Source: Trifolium pratense
Taxonomy: Eukaryota; Streptophyta; Magnoliopsida; Fabales; Fabaceae
Length of the DNA: 64,000 bases
Direction: 5' to 3'
Assembly: GCF_020283565.1 (NCBI RefSeq)
Contig: NC_060059.1
Location: forward strand, 40,044,338-40,108,337
Part shown: piece after piece, positions 53,197-63,981 of the stretch
How positions within the stretch are numbered: position 1 is the stretch's first letter
Layout of the letters: every line of letters starts with the position of its first letter
Program-made: the position numbers and the translations under genes
Notes under the pieces: model-generated
The model's database searches: none
What the model saw: the letters and a program-made list of their open reading frames with translations, nothing else
What the model was told of the DNA's origin: nothing

Positions 53197-55855
53197 ATGG
53201 ATTTTGGATGCAAAGACGTTAGCGTTTGGAAAGAAGCACTTTCTACTTACACATCACAAATACAATCACTTTCTCTAACCAAAAACAAACCCAATTTAGT
53301 TTCTCTCAACCAATTTTACTGCAATGAACTCCCTTCACTTCTTCACCAACGAAACCCTAACCCTTTCATCACCACCGAAGAACTTTCCAAACTCATGCAA
53401 TGGAAACTCACCCGTGGTAAATGGAGGTAGCTTAATTAAATTAATCAATAATCACCGCTTAATCATCATCATCATTAATTACCTATTTTATTTTATTATT
53501 GCATTTTTTTTTTTTTTTTTTTGTTTATGCTTTTTAGGCCGCGTTTGTTGGATTTTGTTTCTTCGCTAGATGAAGACGTAGTGAAAAGTGCTTCTGAGAA
53601 GGCTTTTGAGAGTCTTCCTGATATATCAAAAGCGATTACTGAGTTAAGTTCGTTGAAGGGAGTTGGTCCTGCCACTGCTTCTGCTGTTTTGGCTGCTTTT
53701 GCTCCTGACTTAACTCCTTTCATGTCTGATGAGGTCTATTTTTCTTCAATTTTGTTTAGTATTATGTTTGTTTTGAGTAATTCAGCATTTTAGTATTGAA
53801 ATTCTAAGGCTGAGATAATTTAGTAACTTAAATTTGCGAAATAATAACTTATTCTATTAAATTAAAGATTGTAGTTAGTTAAGTTCTTTTTTCGAATTTA
53901 GCATCACACTTTTAGAGGTTCTTTGATCGATGTTTTCTAAAGAGACATGTCCTTGTGAATGGACTAAGGGCTCATGACATGTTCATAAGTTGTTTTCAAC
54001 TTATTTTCATAAACTTTCCAGGATAATAGCTTATATGAAAATAGATTACCTTTATTTTATCTTTTGTTATGGAAATAGCTTACGGTAAGTTGCAAATAAA
54101 GGTTTTTATTCAAACAGTGCCTAAATCAACTGTGTATGGCTAATTTAAGGGACTAAATTGTCATTTCGTGAATTTGAAGTACTAAATTGTTCGGTCCTTG
54201 AAATTTCGAGGATTAAACTGCTGCTTTTATTTATCTTTTTGAGTAAGTATTTCTTAGAATAAGGCCCTAAATGGTCATGAGGGAGTGCCTGAAAAAATGA
54301 AAAGTATCAGTTAGTGCTCAAAGGTTTTAAATGTAATGTAAGTTGAAAACTGAAACATCCCTTAAAACTATACTGAAATATCATAAACACTTGAAGTTGT
54401 GACTATTTGTGAGAACTTATAAAAACAGCTCATGACATGTTCATAAGTTGTTTTTAACTTATTTTCATAAACTCTCTAGGAATACCTTTATTTTATCTTT
54501 TGTTATGGAAATTAAGTTGTTTATTCAAACAAGGCCTAAATCAATTGTGTATGGCTAATTTCAGGGAGTTTGGAGTACTAAATTGTTCGATGCTTACAAT
54601 TTTGAGGATCAAAATGATTATTTATTCTATGTTTTTCAGTAAATATTTCTCAGAATAAGGCCCTAACTGATCATTAAGGAAGGAGTGGCTGAAAAATTGG
54701 AAGTATCAGTTAGTGCTCAAAGGTTTTAAATGTAGGTTGAAAAATTGTGCCTAACGAGAACTGAAACATCCCTTAAAAGTCAAAACTATACTGAAACATC
54801 ATTAAGGAGTGTCTAAAAAATGATAAGTACTGGAACAATTAGTGCTCAAAAGTTTTACATGTAGTTTGAAATTGTGCCTACTGAGAAATTAAACATTCCT
54901 AAAAACTATACTGAAAAGACTATTTTCACCGCCATTTTTAAAGACTAAATTATGTATTTTCCATATAGATCTGTCTTTTGACTTTTGTCAAAAATAATAA
55001 TATAAAACCGTGTATTTTTTCCAAGTATCAGTTTGAGGCTTTGAGCCGTTACTCTGTTTTTTTTTTTTTTTTTTTTTTTTTTGTAGTTGGGTAAGATTTG
55101 TCCTTAACAAACTGGGGGGCAGGACTCTTATATTATTACTATTGTTGCTATTATTTATTACTTGCCATTTATTTTGGTTTTTCTTGTGATTTTGTGATCA
55201 TTGGCCGCACTGCAATGCAGGCTATGCAAGCTGCTCTTGGAAACTCTAAAGATTATACGCTTAAGCAGTATCTAATATTTGCCAATAAACTGCAGGAGAA
55301 AGCAAAGGTACTATTATTTTATGTCTTTTTAATTTGAAAGTATTCATGCTTGGTGTTTTGAATTTTGTTATAACAATATAGATTGATTCATTTATGGTTA
55401 TATATTGAACTCATACGTGATTCCATAATTATGTTGACAGAAACAACTTTATCCATATAATTAAAATAACTACTCTTCCTTACGAATTTCCTATTGATGC
55501 TTGTTGCATTATCTCTCACTTTCTATTTTGGTTTTAATTCGGGCATCAATTCGGGTGGCAGAGAAACAATCATGTGTTGTTAAGCGTGACCATTTTCTGC
55601 TATACAATTAGTGACATTAATATATGAAGTCTGTAACTGTACCGTGTGCGTGTTACAAATTTAGCTGCGTTAATTTCATGAATTTGGTTTGAAAATGATT
55701 TACAGGAACTAAGTTCAGAAGAGGCCTCATTTACTCCATCTGATGTAGAAAGGGCTTTGTGGAGTTGTGCTATAGGGAAGTCATCAGCACCTCAATCAAA
55801 TAAAGACCCCAAGACCAATCCAAGCAAGAGCTCTAAAAGAAAGAGAAAACCATGA
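53197..55855 (+). CDS. Helix-hairpin-helix nuclear-type protein of unknown function (220 aa, 4 exons)
   Basis: Exons 53197-53426, 53538-53733, 55221-55307 and 55706-55855 total 663 nt in phase. The ATG at 53197 gives MDFGCKDVSVWKEALSTYTS. Residues about 60-77 (FITTEELSKLMQWKLTRGKW) are strongly basic and amphipathic. Residues 113-131 (LSSLKGVGPATASAVLAAF) are a clear helix-hairpin-helix, LKGVGPATA being the GxG hairpin that binds the DNA or RNA backbone in glycosylases and ligases. No catalytic Asp/Lys glycosylase motif or iron-sulphur Cys cluster is visible. The C-terminal part has LGNSKDYTLKQYLIFANKLQ, then an acidic-aromatic helix (DVERALWSCAIG) and the basic tail KSSKRKRKP, a likely nuclear localisation signal. 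Intron 2 is 1.5 kb and repeat-laden; I see no missed exon. It is probably a conserved plant protein without assigned function. Confidence 0.82.
53940..54740. repeat. Two related repeat blocks in HhH intron 2
   Basis: The run from GACATGTTCATAAGTTGTTT through CTTTTGTTATGGAAAT and on to GTATCAGTTAGTGCTCAAAG occurs twice, from about 53968 and about 54433. It resembles the AGCTTAT MITE at 45679. The intron seems to have grown by duplication of MITE-bearing DNA. Confidence 0.6.
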
Positions 55856-56781
55856 CACATATAAGTAGAGCAGTTAATTACTTGAATCACAAGTAATGTC
55901 TGTCCTTTTTATGCTATGCTAGTCCCCTTTATTTTGTTGTCATAAGTGCCAACATTCCTTTCTTGAAAGTGGGCTTGTGATGTAACTTAGATGCTTGCAT
56001 GAACTTCATCTTGTTGATGTTAACACAACATAGCTTATCAATAATTTCTAAATTGTGCTGGATAGTTCTTCCTGTCATTATTATAAGAAAAAATAGATTT
56101 TTGTAGCGATTAATAAATTTAGTTGAGTACAATTAATTTTCTAGATTCATGTAAGTGTCATTTTTTATATTCAGTGGAAATAAAAACTTACCGACATTGT
56201 ACCCAAAAAAAAACAAAATTCCAAGAAGACTTCTTTTTTCAATTTGTGATTCTACTTGTCCGGGTCATGCCGATGAATACATGCTTAATACATTTGATAC
56301 TCATCCCATCTCTTACATAAAATAATCAAATTTTTGGTTACCATACATGAAGTTTCCACAATTGTTTGTTGACTAATTTTTGTTTGAAACATGTGAGATA
56401 CACAAGATGAGTTCTATTCTCTCAACCGATTTTTTCCATATGTAAGAATAAAAATTAAAGTTGTGAACATTTGATTAAAATGTCCAAATTCTACACCATT
56501 TGAATCGATAGCATTGTGGCATTATAAATTGCAAGCCACAAAATTCCACACAACATAAACACAACCGAAACCAATTGGAAAAAACTGATATATCATAATC
56601 AATCATAAGAACATGGCCTCACATTGAGGATGATATAACATTAATAATCATCAAAATATACCCTAACATGTATCCTAATTAGTAATGACCCCTAATTTCA
56701 AAGACATAAAAAGTCCTAGTAACTCTTAGGATACCGTTCCATTCATGATGTGTGCCATCACCTTCCTTGCAAGGGGTCGAG
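55856..56781. other. Spacer between the HhH gene and orphan copy 1
   Basis: About 0.9 kb. It contains the 3' flank of the HhH gene, a piece of the SINE-like family (about 56340-56450) and, from about 56600, the 3' flank conserved between the orphan gene copies (ATCATCAAAATATACCCTAA). I see no gene. Confidence 0.5.
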
Positions 56782-57237
56782 CTACGTCAAAGGAGGCATC
56801 CTGTTGTGGAATCTAAGGAATAAAGCGAGGAAAGGAGCAAAAAAGAATTCTTTGGTAGTGTCCATAGACGGGTCAATCCAACGGAAGATACGAGGCATCG
56901 TCAAATTGGTGAGGATTGCTTCGCATATATACTGAAATAACACCATTTTATGATCCTCCACTGTTGAGGATGCATCAAACCAACCAAAACGGTGAGCAAA
57001 GATGATGGTTAAGACCGTAGGAGTGAGAATGCTTTTGGTGACGTTGATGGATGGATGGATCCAATGGATGAACCGATCAAAGTACTTATGAATAAAGAGC
57101 ACGAGACATGTACAAAAGATTAATTCTGTTTCAATAATCATTGGATGATATGCATAGACCCAATCCATTAAAGGAGGAATGCAGACATCAAAAAAGATTG
57201 TGTAGCATATGTGACAAAATAATTCCACGATCAACAT
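56782..57237 (-). CDS. Orphan small membrane-type protein, copy 1 (151 aa)
   Basis: I do not recognise this family. The ATG at 57237 gives MLIVELFCHICYTIFFDVCI. The protein has an internal repeat: FIHWIHPSINVTK (about 55-67) and IFRWIDPSMDTTK (about 118-130) share W-I-x-P-S-x-x-x-T-K. Each is followed by a hydrophobic stretch (ILTPTVLTIIFAHRF and FFFAPFLALFLRFH). An earlier hydrophobic segment, CIPPLMDW..ELIFCTCLVLFI, may be a third, weaker unit. Two or three membrane or membrane-associated segments are likely. Upstream, a leader-exon donor (CACAAG|GTAAGT, near 57433), an intron and a TATATATAG box (57552-57560) give it a plausible gene structure. Copies 2 and 3 lie at 59179 and 63349. Confidence 0.55.
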   Translation of the reverse strand: MLIVELFCHICYTIFFDVCIPPLMDWVYAYHPMIIETELIFCTCLVLFIHKYFDRFIHWIHPSINVTKSILTPTVLTIIFAHRFGWFDASSTVEDHKMVLFQYICEAILTNLTMPRIFRWIDPSMDTTKEFFFAPFLALFLRFHNRMPPLT

Positions 57238-57551
57238 TGTTTTTGTAAGCAAAAGAGAATATAATTAGTCGTATTAAAATTAATATTATTAAATAAATAC
57301 ATAAAAAAATAATTATACTTGTAGTCTCTCAAGTATCATGATGAGTGTGCGAATTTGGAATGAGTTTAGATTTGAGGCAGAAAACACAGGAAGTTAAAGA
57401 GAACTGGTGAAGGCGGAATAGACAGACTTACCTTGTGAACGAGAGATATACAAAACCCTTCTTTCAACTTTGGTTCACTAATAACTTTTTTTTTTTTTAT
57501 TTTGATATTGGGTTCACTAATAACTTTGGTGAGTGAATGTGTGTATGTAAC

Positions 57552-57560
57552 TATATATAG
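57552..57560 (-). promoter_or_regulatory. TATA box of orphan copy 1
   Basis: CTATATATAG on the minus strand, about 120 bases upstream of the leader-exon donor near 57433. Confidence 0.45.
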
Positions 57561-57860
57561 GATCAAATGATTAAGGTGTTTAAAGTCAAAATTAATTTTA
57601 CACCAAATCTCTTGGTCAATTTTTTTTTACACCAAATCTTATGTAATTTGTCTCACAAATCTTCTTTTTTGGATTAATTTGTAACGCAAATCCTTAGCAC
57701 AAAAGAATAGGGTAAGCGGATCAGAAAAATCCAATTGAACTGACGATCAAAATCAATGCAAACCAAAAAATAAACCGATATTTATGGTTCGGATTAAAAA
57801 CTGAACCGAACTAATTGAAAATCGATGTGGTTTGGTTCGGTTTTCGGTTCAAGTTTTAAG

Positions 57861-57882
57861 TATATATATATATATATATATA
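57861..57882. repeat. (TA)n microsatellite
   Basis: Eleven TA units next to the left end of the foldback element. Confidence 0.9.
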
Positions 57883-57910
57883 TGGGAGAGATCAAATTAC
57901 ACCGGTGTAA

Positions 57911-58252
57911 CATTTGAGTGATATTACACTGCTCAATAACGCTTTAACGAATACAAATTTTACAAAATCCACCTTTGGATTGAAAGTTCATATCTTATAG
58001 ATCATATATGTTAAATTTTACAAAAATCTAAAATCATTTGATATGTTATTGAGATCGATCAAGATTAACGGTATTTAATAAAACGCATAAACCGTTAATT
58101 TTGACGAGTCTAAAAAACATATCAAATGATTTTAGATTTTTATAAAACTTAGTATGGATGATCTATAAGATATAAACTTTCAATTCAACAGTGGATTTTG
58201 TAAAATTTGTATTCGTTAAAGCGTTATTGAGCGGTGTAATATCAATCAAATT
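57911..58252. mobile_element. Long foldback (hairpin) element, copy 2
   Basis: Arms of about 155 bases are near-perfect reverse complements: CAATAACGCTTTAACGAATA, ATACAAATTTTACAAAATCC and AAAATCATTTGATATGTTAT on the left, mirrored on the right, with a short centre around ATTAACGGTATTTAATAAAA. The same arm words are used in the element at 47398. A transcript through it would form a long double-stranded RNA. Confidence 0.85.
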
Positions 58253-58606
58253 GTATTTTGAATTTGATTTTAATATGGTTTATTTGATGAATTTATGGAA
58301 AAAGAGATGTATTTTTGATTTGTTGTATATCGGAAAAAAATAATAGCATGAAAATACATCGGAAATAATGCATCGAAAAAAATGCGATATAAAATGATCA
58401 AAATATCCGAACCAAACAAAAAATTCAATATAAAATTTACTTTTTTTTTTAATTAATGTTTCACAGATATTATTAGTTGACATGCCCCATTAATTTATTT
58501 GGTCATGGTGAAACTTACAAGTTGAAATCGATAACATAAGGAACAACTTGAAATTTTTTAAACATAAGAGACCAAATTAAAACCTAGAATAAACATAAGG
58601 GACTAA

Positions 58607-58804
58607 GGGGCACGTTTGGATTAGTTTATTTTTGAGCTTATGCAAATAGCTTATGCAATTTTTATGTATTATTATAACTTTGTCAAGGTAGTTTATGGTA
58701 AAATAGCTTATAAAATACAATTTTCACTAGGATGAACTTATAAAATAACATAAAACCTAATTTATATTGCATAATCTCAAAAATAAGCTAATTCAAACGT
58801 GCCC
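58607..58804. mobile_element. PIF/Harbinger-type MITE
   Basis: Ends GGGGCACGTTTGGATTAG and, reverse-complemented, GGGCACGTTTGAATTAG, flanked by TAA on both sides. The interior has AGCTTATGCAAATAGCTTAT words as in the element at 36181. Confidence 0.85.
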
Positions 58805-58899
58805 TAAATATACAATTAAGCCTTTGAATTTCACAGAACATAAATAAAACGAAAACCATACATATAATCACAACCAATCATCCAAACATTGTCTTATAT

Positions 58900-58900
<1 letters not shown>

Positions 58901-58939
<39 letters not shown>
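58901..58939. repeat. (GAT)n microsatellite
   Basis: Thirteen GAT units. The same position in the 3' flank of orphan copy 3 (about 63236-63255) has a shorter GAT run and copy 1 has only one or two, so the tract varies between copies. Confidence 0.9.
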
Positions 58940-59178
58940 ATAACAATAATAATCATCAAAGTATACCATACTTAACTTACACACTACTAGTAACTAATAA
59001 TGAACCAAAATCTCAAAAAAAAAATATAAAAAATCTAGTAACTAGCAATTGTTGGAAATCGTTTCCAATCATGATGTGTGTCATCACCTTCCTTGCAAGG
59101 GTTCTAACGACTGCAAAGTCTTCAAGGCTTCGTTGCAAGGGGTCTAGCTTTGACAATGAGGCATAGAGTTGTGGAATC

Positions 59179-59586
59179 CTAGTAATGGAGTGAGGATAGA
59201 ACAAAAAAAAGTTCTTTGGCATAGTCCGAAGATGGGTCCATCCAACTAATGAGGCAAGCCATCATCAGATTGATACGGATTGCGACGAATATATGTCGAA
59301 ACAACGCCATTTTATTACCCTCCATTATCAAGGGTGCATCTAAAATATTGAAACGGTGAGCAAAGATGATGTTGATGATCATAGGAGTGAGAATGTCTTT
59401 GGTGACGTTGATGGATGGATAGATCCAAAGGATGAACTCATCAAAGTAGTTTAGAATAATGAATATGAGGCATGTATAAAAGATTAATTCTGTCCTCATA
59501 GTCATTTGATGAGATATCCAATCCATTAACGGAGGAATGCAGAGCTGCAAACATATTGTGTAGCGTATATTATAAAGGAACTTCAT
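59179..59586 (-). CDS. Orphan small membrane-type protein, copy 2 (135 aa)
   Basis: Paralogue of the gene at 56782. The ATG at 59586 gives MKFLYNIRYTICLQLCIPPL, just after an acceptor-like GTTCACAG that suggests a leader intron as in copy 1. Shared features: CIPPLMDW, FILWIYPSINVTKDILTP, FAHRF and SWMDPSSDYAKELFF. It ends SSLHY, earlier than copy 1. A second open frame over the end (59013-59222) continues with LYASLSKLDPLQRSLEDFAV, so the ancestral protein may have been longer and this copy shortened by a frameshift. Confidence 0.5.
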   Translation of the reverse strand: MKFLYNIRYTICLQLCIPPLMDWISHQMTMRTELIFYTCLIFIILNYFDEFILWIYPSINVTKDILTPMIINIIFAHRFNILDAPLIMEGNKMALFRHIFVAIRINLMMACLISWMDPSSDYAKELFFVLSSLHY

Positions 59587-59915
59587 GGTCTCTGTTTCTG
59601 TGAACAAGAGAAAATATGATCAGTCATGTTAAAATTATAAATAAATAGTACATAAAAGAAAATATTTAATTACACACTTTTAGTCTCAAATATTATGAGT
59701 GGGTGATTGTGGATAATTCTTATGCTTTTCCCCTTTTAAGTTCGTAGATGAGAGAAGTTCAAAACCCTTATAGGATCTACCAACACTAAGAAACAGTGAG
59801 ATTTTTTTTATTTTTTATTGAGGCAAAACAGTTAGATTTTTTACTAAAAAATAGTGACAAAATAAATATCGGAATCTCAAATATAAAATTTTGGAGATTG
59901 TGTTTTTTTTTTTTT

Positions 59916-60040
59916 TTGTCAAGTAGCCTAGTGGCTAGAAAATCCACCTTAAAGAGTTTCCGGAGTTCGAACTCCAGCTCCTGTACATATAATATGTGAT
60001 GTTCATGTCAACTGAGTAAAGCTCACGAGGACGGAGATTG
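59916..60040 (+). repeat. tRNA-derived SINE-like repeat
   Basis: A-box-like TAGCCTAGTGGCTAGAA (59924-59940) and B-box-like GGAGTTCGAACTCC (59962-59975), at SINE spacing, preceded by a T run. No cloverleaf forms. Confidence 0.5.
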
Positions 60041-60084
60041 TGATTTTTATTATGTGGGTTTTAATTTTTTATTTATTTATTTTG

Positions 60085-60255
60085 GATTAACATGATATTA
60101 GTATGAAGTTTTTACTGTCGGGAGACCTGTTGGCACACAATGTGCGTTCTCCTCTTCCAACCGAATTTTTACCATACACATGAATCAGAAATCGAACCAT
60201 TAATCACATACTTAAAATGATCGAAACTTTTACCACTTAAACCAATTCATAGTTG
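60085..60255 (-). repeat. SINE-like dispersed repeat, copy 2
   Basis: Same phrases and order as at 51430-51610 (GATATTAGTATGAAGTTTT, CCATACACATGAATCAG, ATCGAACC). Confidence 0.5.
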
Positions 60256-63200
60256 GTATGTGGGTTATATTTTATATGGTTTGTGAACAAAACTAGCATG
60301 TTTTTAAAGGATGCTCACCGAACTTAAATTTGTGAGAATTTTTTCGCACCCTCAACCTTTCTAAGGTGCCTTTTGAGCTTTTCATTTTACATTTTCGTTG
60401 GTTACTGATAAACTCCGATTTAGTGTATTATATGTAGATATTTTTTGTGGTATTTTAAAATAATTACTTATTATTATATAAATTACTAGCTTCACTTAAG
60501 TATTTATTATTACTAACTATTATTATTATATATATTACTAATTATTAATATTAATTACTTAAATATATATTACTTAATATTATTATGTTATTTGTGTAGA
60601 TATGAATGACCCAATTAAAATACCTCACGCTGGCCCAATTTATACGAAAGGGAGGTTATGCAAGTTGGAAGGAAATAAGCTAACATTAAATATTTGGTCT
60701 CGTTAAATATTTTGTCTAAAATATGCTTGGATACAATATTATTTTTTTTGTAAAGTAAAGATTTCGTTAAATATTTTGTGTAAAATATACGAGGATACAA
60801 CTTTTTTTTTTATCTAAAGGTATCTTCCGCGTGCAATTGAGATTCATTTAAGGGATTGACATATCCCAATAAATGTTTGACTTTTGAGTAAAAAATTTGA
60901 ACTAATAAAAATTAGTCATTTTTACTTTTGTAAATTTTTAATTCAAAATTCGAACCAAACCAAATCAATAAAAAAAAATGTTAGCTTGATTCGATTCAAT
61001 CTGTTGAAATTTGTTAAAGTAACAAAAGAGTATTATTTAAATTTTGAAGTAAAAACAACATATAAATTATACAATTTATAACTAAAATTAGTATATATAC
61101 AATATTTTTTCATATTAAAAATCAATGATTTTTTAGATTAATGGATTGATTACTTCTTCTTTTTTGACAAGTGGATTATCAAAACTTATTGTAATTCAAA
61201 ATTAGTATATATACTATGCAGGTGGATGATCAGGAGCGTGCTCTCCATCTTTCGTATCCTGCAGGTATATCAGGAGGGTTCGATTCATTTTTTAGCATGT
61301 ACTTGCGGTACTTCCCACCATGGCAGATTATACTCTATACACTCTATTAGTACTTCTCATCGTGGTTAGCTCCTATTAGTTTTTCAGCATGTACTATATA
61401 GGAGATATTGTCATCTATTTCTTTAGATATGTGCTTGCCATACTATAGGAGATACTTTCATCTATTTTTTCAGATATGAACTTGTTATACTGTATATAGC
61501 TGGATCGTGAGCGAGGTTACTCTCCTCCCCTACTAGTATGCTATTTCATTGAAAGTACAATTTTGCCTCTAAAATATAAGACTAAATTTTCCCAAATTTT
61601 ACTTAGGTGTCAGCTTTTTAAGGAAGGTTAGGCAATTGCCTTATCAATTGAAGACTAAATTGGCTTAAATATACCTTATCCATCTTTTTTAAAATTAATT
61701 TGCTATACATTTTGCAAACTCAACACAAGACATTTGCAGCATTGTGATATGTAAGTGACTAAGTGTATTACTGTAGCAGATTAGCTTGTGCAAATTTCAA
61801 ATTCCTTAACAATCTTTTTGAAACTTAATCGTGCAATTTGGAATTTGGAATTTTTGAAGCTTGTGTAAGTGATAAGTTTTATGTATTGATTCTTGATTTT
61901 ATACTATTTTAAATAAATATTCATAGTTCATACATTTTAAAAAAAGAAAACCTTTTAATTCCCATTATTATTTTCATTTTGACATGTTACCTTTTAATTT
62001 CTGTTTTTTTTAAATGAAGAAAATATAAATGTAAGAAATTGTAAAAGAAATAATAAAATTTGATGTGGAAACCACATGATCAAAATGCATAGTACCACAT
62101 AATTTAATGAGTTTACACATCATCAAAATTGAAGACAATGTGAAGAGGGGGACTAAAATCGCAGATTTAGAAATACAGATGACTAAAATTGCTGGAAAAA
62201 AAAAGAGAGAACCAAAATTGTGGATTTAGCAAAATAAAGAGACCATAACAGCACTTAAAACTAAATATAATAGGAGTTAAGATTTACAATTATTTTATAT
62301 TCTTAATACTCCATCCGTCCCAAAATAAATGACCTAGTTGACCACTGTCACGTTTGCCAATGTACAACTTTAATCATTAATATCTTAAATTATATTTTAT
62401 TAAAAAAAAATGACAGAATTTTATTAAAAATTATAAAAATTATATATTTTGAAAATACTCATCGAGACAAATCAAACATCTCATATGCTAATATTTGCAT
62501 TTATATATTAGTAAAAAAATATGGTCAAAGTAGATCATATGAATAGTACACAAAATCAAAAGTAGGTCATTTATTTTGGGACAGAAAGAGTATATAATTT
62601 TTTTTTGAAGTATAATATATAATATTCATTATCACATGATATATATGACTCAAAAAGTCATTTATAACATGAAGAATTAAGGAGGAAAATGAATTCTTTT
62701 AAAAATAGATTAGTGGTGTTATTGATAATTGCTATGGATGACTTCAAAAATCATATTGGATACATGAGAACGAGAGAAACTCAATTGCGTATAATTTATT
62801 AATATTCAAATTTGAATATGTATGTGTTCTTAGTAATTTTAGTGGAGCCGTCAAATGGGCTGGTCCGACCCAGCCCGGTGGGCCAATCAAAATAAATGGG
62901 CCAGACTGGCTGAGCCCGATTATTATTGGGCTAGCAATTGGTGCACTTTGTTATTTTTTTTTTTGTAAGCCGGGTATCTCTGCGCTCCCTAAGAGTTTTA
63001 ACACTGGTGCATGGTAAAATTTCCATATTGCACGAGCTGTAAAATGTAGCAAATTAAGTTTCAAAAAGATTGATAGGGAATTTGGAATTTACACCTAAGC
63101 AAAATTTGTTGCAATTTAGCCTTCTATTTTGGAGGCAAAGTTCTACTTTCAAACTCTATTTTGGAGCAATTTAGAAATTTGTTGCAAAATCTCGGTTTTT

Positions 63201-63348
63201 GACTATCACCCAATCATCCAAACATTGCCTTATATTTTGATGATGATGATGATGATATAACAATCATCAAAATATACCCTGCTTAACTTACATCCTAATA
63301 CTAATTAATTAGTAATGAACCCTAATCACAAAAAGATATAAAAAAATC
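60256..63348. other. Spacer between orphan copies 2 and 3
   Basis: About 3 kb, AT-rich. The stretch 61220-61520 repeats loosely related words (AGATATGTGCTTGCCATACT, AGATATGAACTTGTTATACT) of unknown origin. A hAT-like end starting near 62841 (GTGGAGCCGTCAAATGGGCT, GACCCAGCCCG) has no partner that I found. From about 63205 the 3' flank of orphan copy 3 begins. I see no other gene. Confidence 0.5.
62309..62590. mobile_element. Stowaway MITE
   Basis: Ends CTCCATCCGTCCCAAAATAA and, reverse-complemented, CTCTTTCTGTCCCAAAATAA run on through ATGACCTA and are flanked by TA on both sides. Length is 282 bp. Confidence 0.9.
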
Positions 63349-63735
63349 CTAGTAATGGAGTGAGGATAAAACAAAAAGGAGTTCTTTTGCAGCATCCTTA
63401 GATGGGTCCTGCCAACTGATGATGCAAGCCATAATCAAATTTCTAAGGATTGCGAGGCATATATGATCCTCCATTGTTGAGGGTGCATCGTCCAAATTGA
63501 AACGATGATCAAAGATGATGGTGATGGGCATGGAAGAGAAAAAGTCTTTGGTGACGTTGATGGATGGATGGATCCAAAGGATGAACTGATCAATGTATGG
63601 AAGAATAATGTGTATGAAGATTGTATAAAAGATTAATTCTACTCCTATAGTCATTTGATGAGATGCCCAATCCATTAACGGAGGAATGTAGAGCTGCAAC
63701 CAGATCGTGTAGCATATATTATAAAATAACTTCAT
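63349..63735 (-). CDS. Orphan small membrane-type protein, copy 3 (128 aa)
   Basis: Paralogue of 56782 and 59179, closer to 59179. The ATG at 63735 gives MKLFYNICYTIWLQLYIPPL. Shared: YIPPLMDW, FILWIHPSINVTKDFF, FDHRF, SWQDPSKDAAKELLF, end SSLHY. It lacks about seven residues before LAILRNL relative to the other copies (DHICLAIL against NKMALFRHIFVAI). The 3' flank matches copy 2 through CAATCATCCAAACATTG and the GAT tract, so the duplicated unit was longer than the gene. Confidence 0.5.
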   Translation of the reverse strand: MKLFYNICYTIWLQLYIPPLMDWASHQMTIGVELIFYTIFIHIILPYIDQFILWIHPSINVTKDFFSSMPITIIFDHRFNLDDAPSTMEDHICLAILRNLIMACIISWQDPSKDAAKELLFVLSSLHY

Positions 63736-63804
63736 GATCTCTATTGTTTCTGTGAACAAACAAGAGCTAGATAATATAATCAGTCATGTTAAAAATTATA
63801 AAAA

Positions 63805-63981
63805 GATACATAGAAGAAAAATATTTAATTAAACTTTTAGTCTAAAATATTGTGAGTGGGTTATTGTGGTTCTTATGCTTTCACCTTTTTTGATTTGGTA
63901 GACCTCATGCGGAGATGACTAAGGTGTGTCACTCAAGATACATAGAAGAAAAATATTTAATTAAACTTTTAGTCTAAAATA
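63805..63981. repeat. 45-bp direct repeat upstream of orphan copy 3
   Basis: The unit beginning GATACATAGAAGAAAAATAT occurs at 63805-63849 and 63937-63981, nearly identical. Confidence 0.85.

Larger units (their letters stand above)
57600..59178. other. Spacer between orphan copies 1 and 2
   Basis: It holds a TTTGGTTCGGTTTTCGGTTC-type repeat (about 57770-57855), a (TA)n tract, a foldback element, a Harbinger MITE and the (GAT)n tract in the 3' flank of copy 2. The frame 59013-59222 on the minus strand (KLDPLQRSLEDFAVVRTLAR) may be a frame-shifted continuation of copy 2. Confidence 0.5.

Noticed and set aside
59587..59607. Longer N-terminus for orphan copy 2
   Set aside because: The extra codons begin with TTG and contain an acceptor-like CACAG; the first ATG is at 59586. 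The same holds for copies 1 and 3.
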